Shown one piece after another: positions 5,695 through 6,527 of a DNA stretch of 6,527 bases. Made by a program: the position numbers and the translations under genes. The notes below the pieces were generated by a model, which worked only from the letters and a program-made list of their open reading frames with translations, searched no databases and was not told the DNA's origin. Positions within the stretch are counted from its first letter, which is position 1. Each line of letters begins with the position of its first letter. Source of the stretch: Candidatus Methylarchaceae archaeon HK01M (GTDB lineage Archaea > Thermoproteota > Nitrososphaeria > Nitrososphaerales > JACAEJ01). The stretch covers positions 1-6,527 of the forward strand of contig JAKLZD010000095.1 of NCBI GenBank assembly GCA_024256245.1, written 5' to 3'.

Positions 5695-6336
5695 ATGCCA
5701 CAATTTGCCGATAGATGGACAAAATCCTCATCTCCAACCATCGGTGAGAAGATCAAGGAGACCATAAGACCACCAGGTCCCCTGAAGCCAAGGTTAGACG
5801 CAGCTATGAGGCAGATAAACGTACAGATCTCGAAACTCGATTCCGTTACTGCTAGATTGGGGAGTAAAGATGATGCCATATTTAAGAGAATAGTTTCAGC
5901 GATTCAAAGACACGATATGCCACATGCATCCATGTTTGCAAACGAACTTGCTGAAATAAGAAAGATGAACAAGATGGCCACACAGGCCAAGATCGCTCTT
6001 GAGCAGATAGTTCTGCGTTTGAATACTGTCCAGGAGCTCGGTGATGTAGTCGTCACACTTACTCCTGCTATGGCGGTTATAAGAAACGTGAAGTCAGGGA
6101 TAGGCAGCGTACTGCCAGAGGCGGATCATGAAATGGGAGAAATCAGCGGTCTACTCAGTAGTATCCTCGTAGAGGCAGGGCAGGTAGAAAGTCGCACACT
6201 CAACTTCGAAGCAGCCAACGAAGATGCTGAAAGGATAATATCGGAGGCCTCCATAGTAGCAGAGGAGAGGATTAAAGACAAGTTCCCAGAGTTACCCATG
6301 GGAGACAAGCTCCCGACTACCGAAGGTCTGGAATAG
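5695..6336 (+). CDS. cdvB: CdvB, archaeal ESCRT-III (Snf7 family) cell-division protein
   Basis: 213 residues, highly charged and helical. ESCRT-III proteins polymerise on the inner membrane face at mid-cell and are remodelled by the AAA ATPase CdvC/Vps4 during division, and may also serve membrane remodelling. The N-terminal stretch with PPGPLKPRLDAAMRQINVQI (26-45) leads into the long alpha1-alpha2 hairpin: LDSVTARLGSKDDAIFKRIVSAIQRHD (48-74), then FANELAEIRKMNKMATQAKIALEQIVLRL (81-109). Next come DVVVTLTPAMAVI (117-129), the amphipathic later helices, and the conserved EMGEISGLLSSILVEAGQ (146-163) and FEAANEDAERIISEAS (171-186). The C-terminus has KFPELP and KLP (196-207), resembling the proline-containing MIM2 element bound by the CdvC MIT domain. 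There is no room for the winged-helix tail that contacts CdvA in Sulfolobus. The ATG at 5695 matches the family N-terminus (MPxF). No cdvA or cdvC is adjacent. Confidence 0.93.
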   Translation: MPQFADRWTKSSSPTIGEKIKETIRPPGPLKPRLDAAMRQINVQISKLDSVTARLGSKDDAIFKRIVSAIQRHDMPHASMFANELAEIRKMNKMATQAKIALEQIVLRLNTVQELGDVVVTLTPAMAVIRNVKSGIGSVLPEADHEMGEISGLLSSILVEAGQVESRTLNFEAANEDAERIISEASIVAEERIKDKFPELPMGDKLPTTEGLE

Positions 6337-6527
6337 AATGAATACGAAGATGGGCATGACAGCCATGGTCCCTATAAGTTTCAGAAAGCTTGGTCCTTCT
6401 AGAGACGACTGGGCAAGGTTGTCTAACCTTCTTCTTTTCTTTAAGAAAAGAGTATGAACCATTAGATTTACAATATCTTTTAGATAGAATAATACAAATT
6501 CTTTTTCAAGAATCGTGTTCGAAACTC
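6292..6527 (-). CDS. Possible C-terminus of an unidentified membrane protein, cut by right window edge
   Basis: A minus-strand frame is open for 77 codons from the right edge (first full codon 6525-6523) to a TAA at 6294-6292, overlapping the last 45 nt of cdvB tail to tail. It shows FVLFYLKDIVNLMVHTLFLK, a basic KKRRR patch (29-33), and a hydrophobic segment LKLIGTMAVMPIFVFILFQ (48-66) that could span a membrane. Arginine codons in the basic patch are AGA/AGG, as favoured in many archaea. No family is recognised. The frame is short and open to the edge, so it may be chance. A plus-strand 39-codon frame at 6338-6457 competes with it and is less protein-like. Confidence 0.35.
   Translation of the reverse strand, partial: VSNTILEKEFVLFYLKDIVNLMVHTLFLKKRRRLDNLAQSSLEGPSFLKLIGTMAVMPIFVFILFQTFGSRELVSHG
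6415..6450 (+). terminator. Possible transcription end of cdvB: two small hairpins with a T-rich tract
   Basis: AAGGTT/AACCTT (6415-6420 and 6425-6430, loop GTCT) forms a 6-bp stem followed directly by the pyrimidine tract CTTCTTCTTTTCTTT. A second palindrome, CTTTTCT/AGAAAAG (6434-6440 and 6444-6450), overlaps that tract. It lies about 80 nt past the cdvB stop and could end that transcript. The overlap with the minus-strand frame weakens the call. Confidence 0.35.

Noticed and set aside
6338..6457. Plus-strand 39-codon frame starting 2 nt after the cdvB stop
   Set aside because: It is short, without a family signature, and spans the probable terminator hairpins.
6510..6527. GTGTTCGAAACTC at the right edge resembling a tRNA T-arm
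   Set aside because: The bases flanking TTCGAAA do not form a 5-bp stem, and no acceptor or anticodon arm is visible upstream on either strand.

Overview
This is an archaeal chromosomal segment, AT-rich by eye. The best lineage marker is the gene at 5695-6336, a CdvB/ESCRT-III (Snf7-family) cell-division protein of about 210 residues. It resembles the short CdvB paralogs of Nitrososphaeria (Thaumarchaeota) and related Thermoproteota such as Bathyarchaeia. An SCP2-type thiolase, a class II CPD photolyase, TATA-like elements close to start codons and T-rich gene ends are all compatible with that assignment. No rRNA or tRNA is present, so placement below phylum level is an inference.

Layout. 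Four genes lie on the minus strand in the left three quarters. They are the N-terminal two thirds of a thiolase (1-735, running off the left edge), a class II photolyase (1021-2358), an integral-membrane methyltransferase of the isoprenylcysteine/phospholipid methyltransferase type (2488-3060, TTG start), and an uncharacterised adenylate-forming (ANL/PaaK/LuxE-like) enzyme (3078-4781). The last two are only 17 nt apart and probably form an operon, ANL enzyme first. After a 250-nt divergent intergenic region come two plus-strand genes: a PNPOx-like flavoprotein (5032-5523) and cdvB (5695-6336). A minus-strand frame entering from the right edge overlaps the end of cdvB and may be the C-terminus of a membrane protein.

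How the genes relate. Most are independent housekeeping or stress genes: acyl-CoA metabolism, light-driven DNA repair, flavin redox chemistry and cell division or membrane remodelling. The only pair that looks like a functional unit is the ANL enzyme with the membrane methyltransferase. One would activate a carboxylic acid, and the other would methylate a lipid-like or carboxyl substrate at the membrane. Their product is unknown and this is the most interesting part of the window. No mobile element, CRISPR array, tRNA or defence locus was seen.
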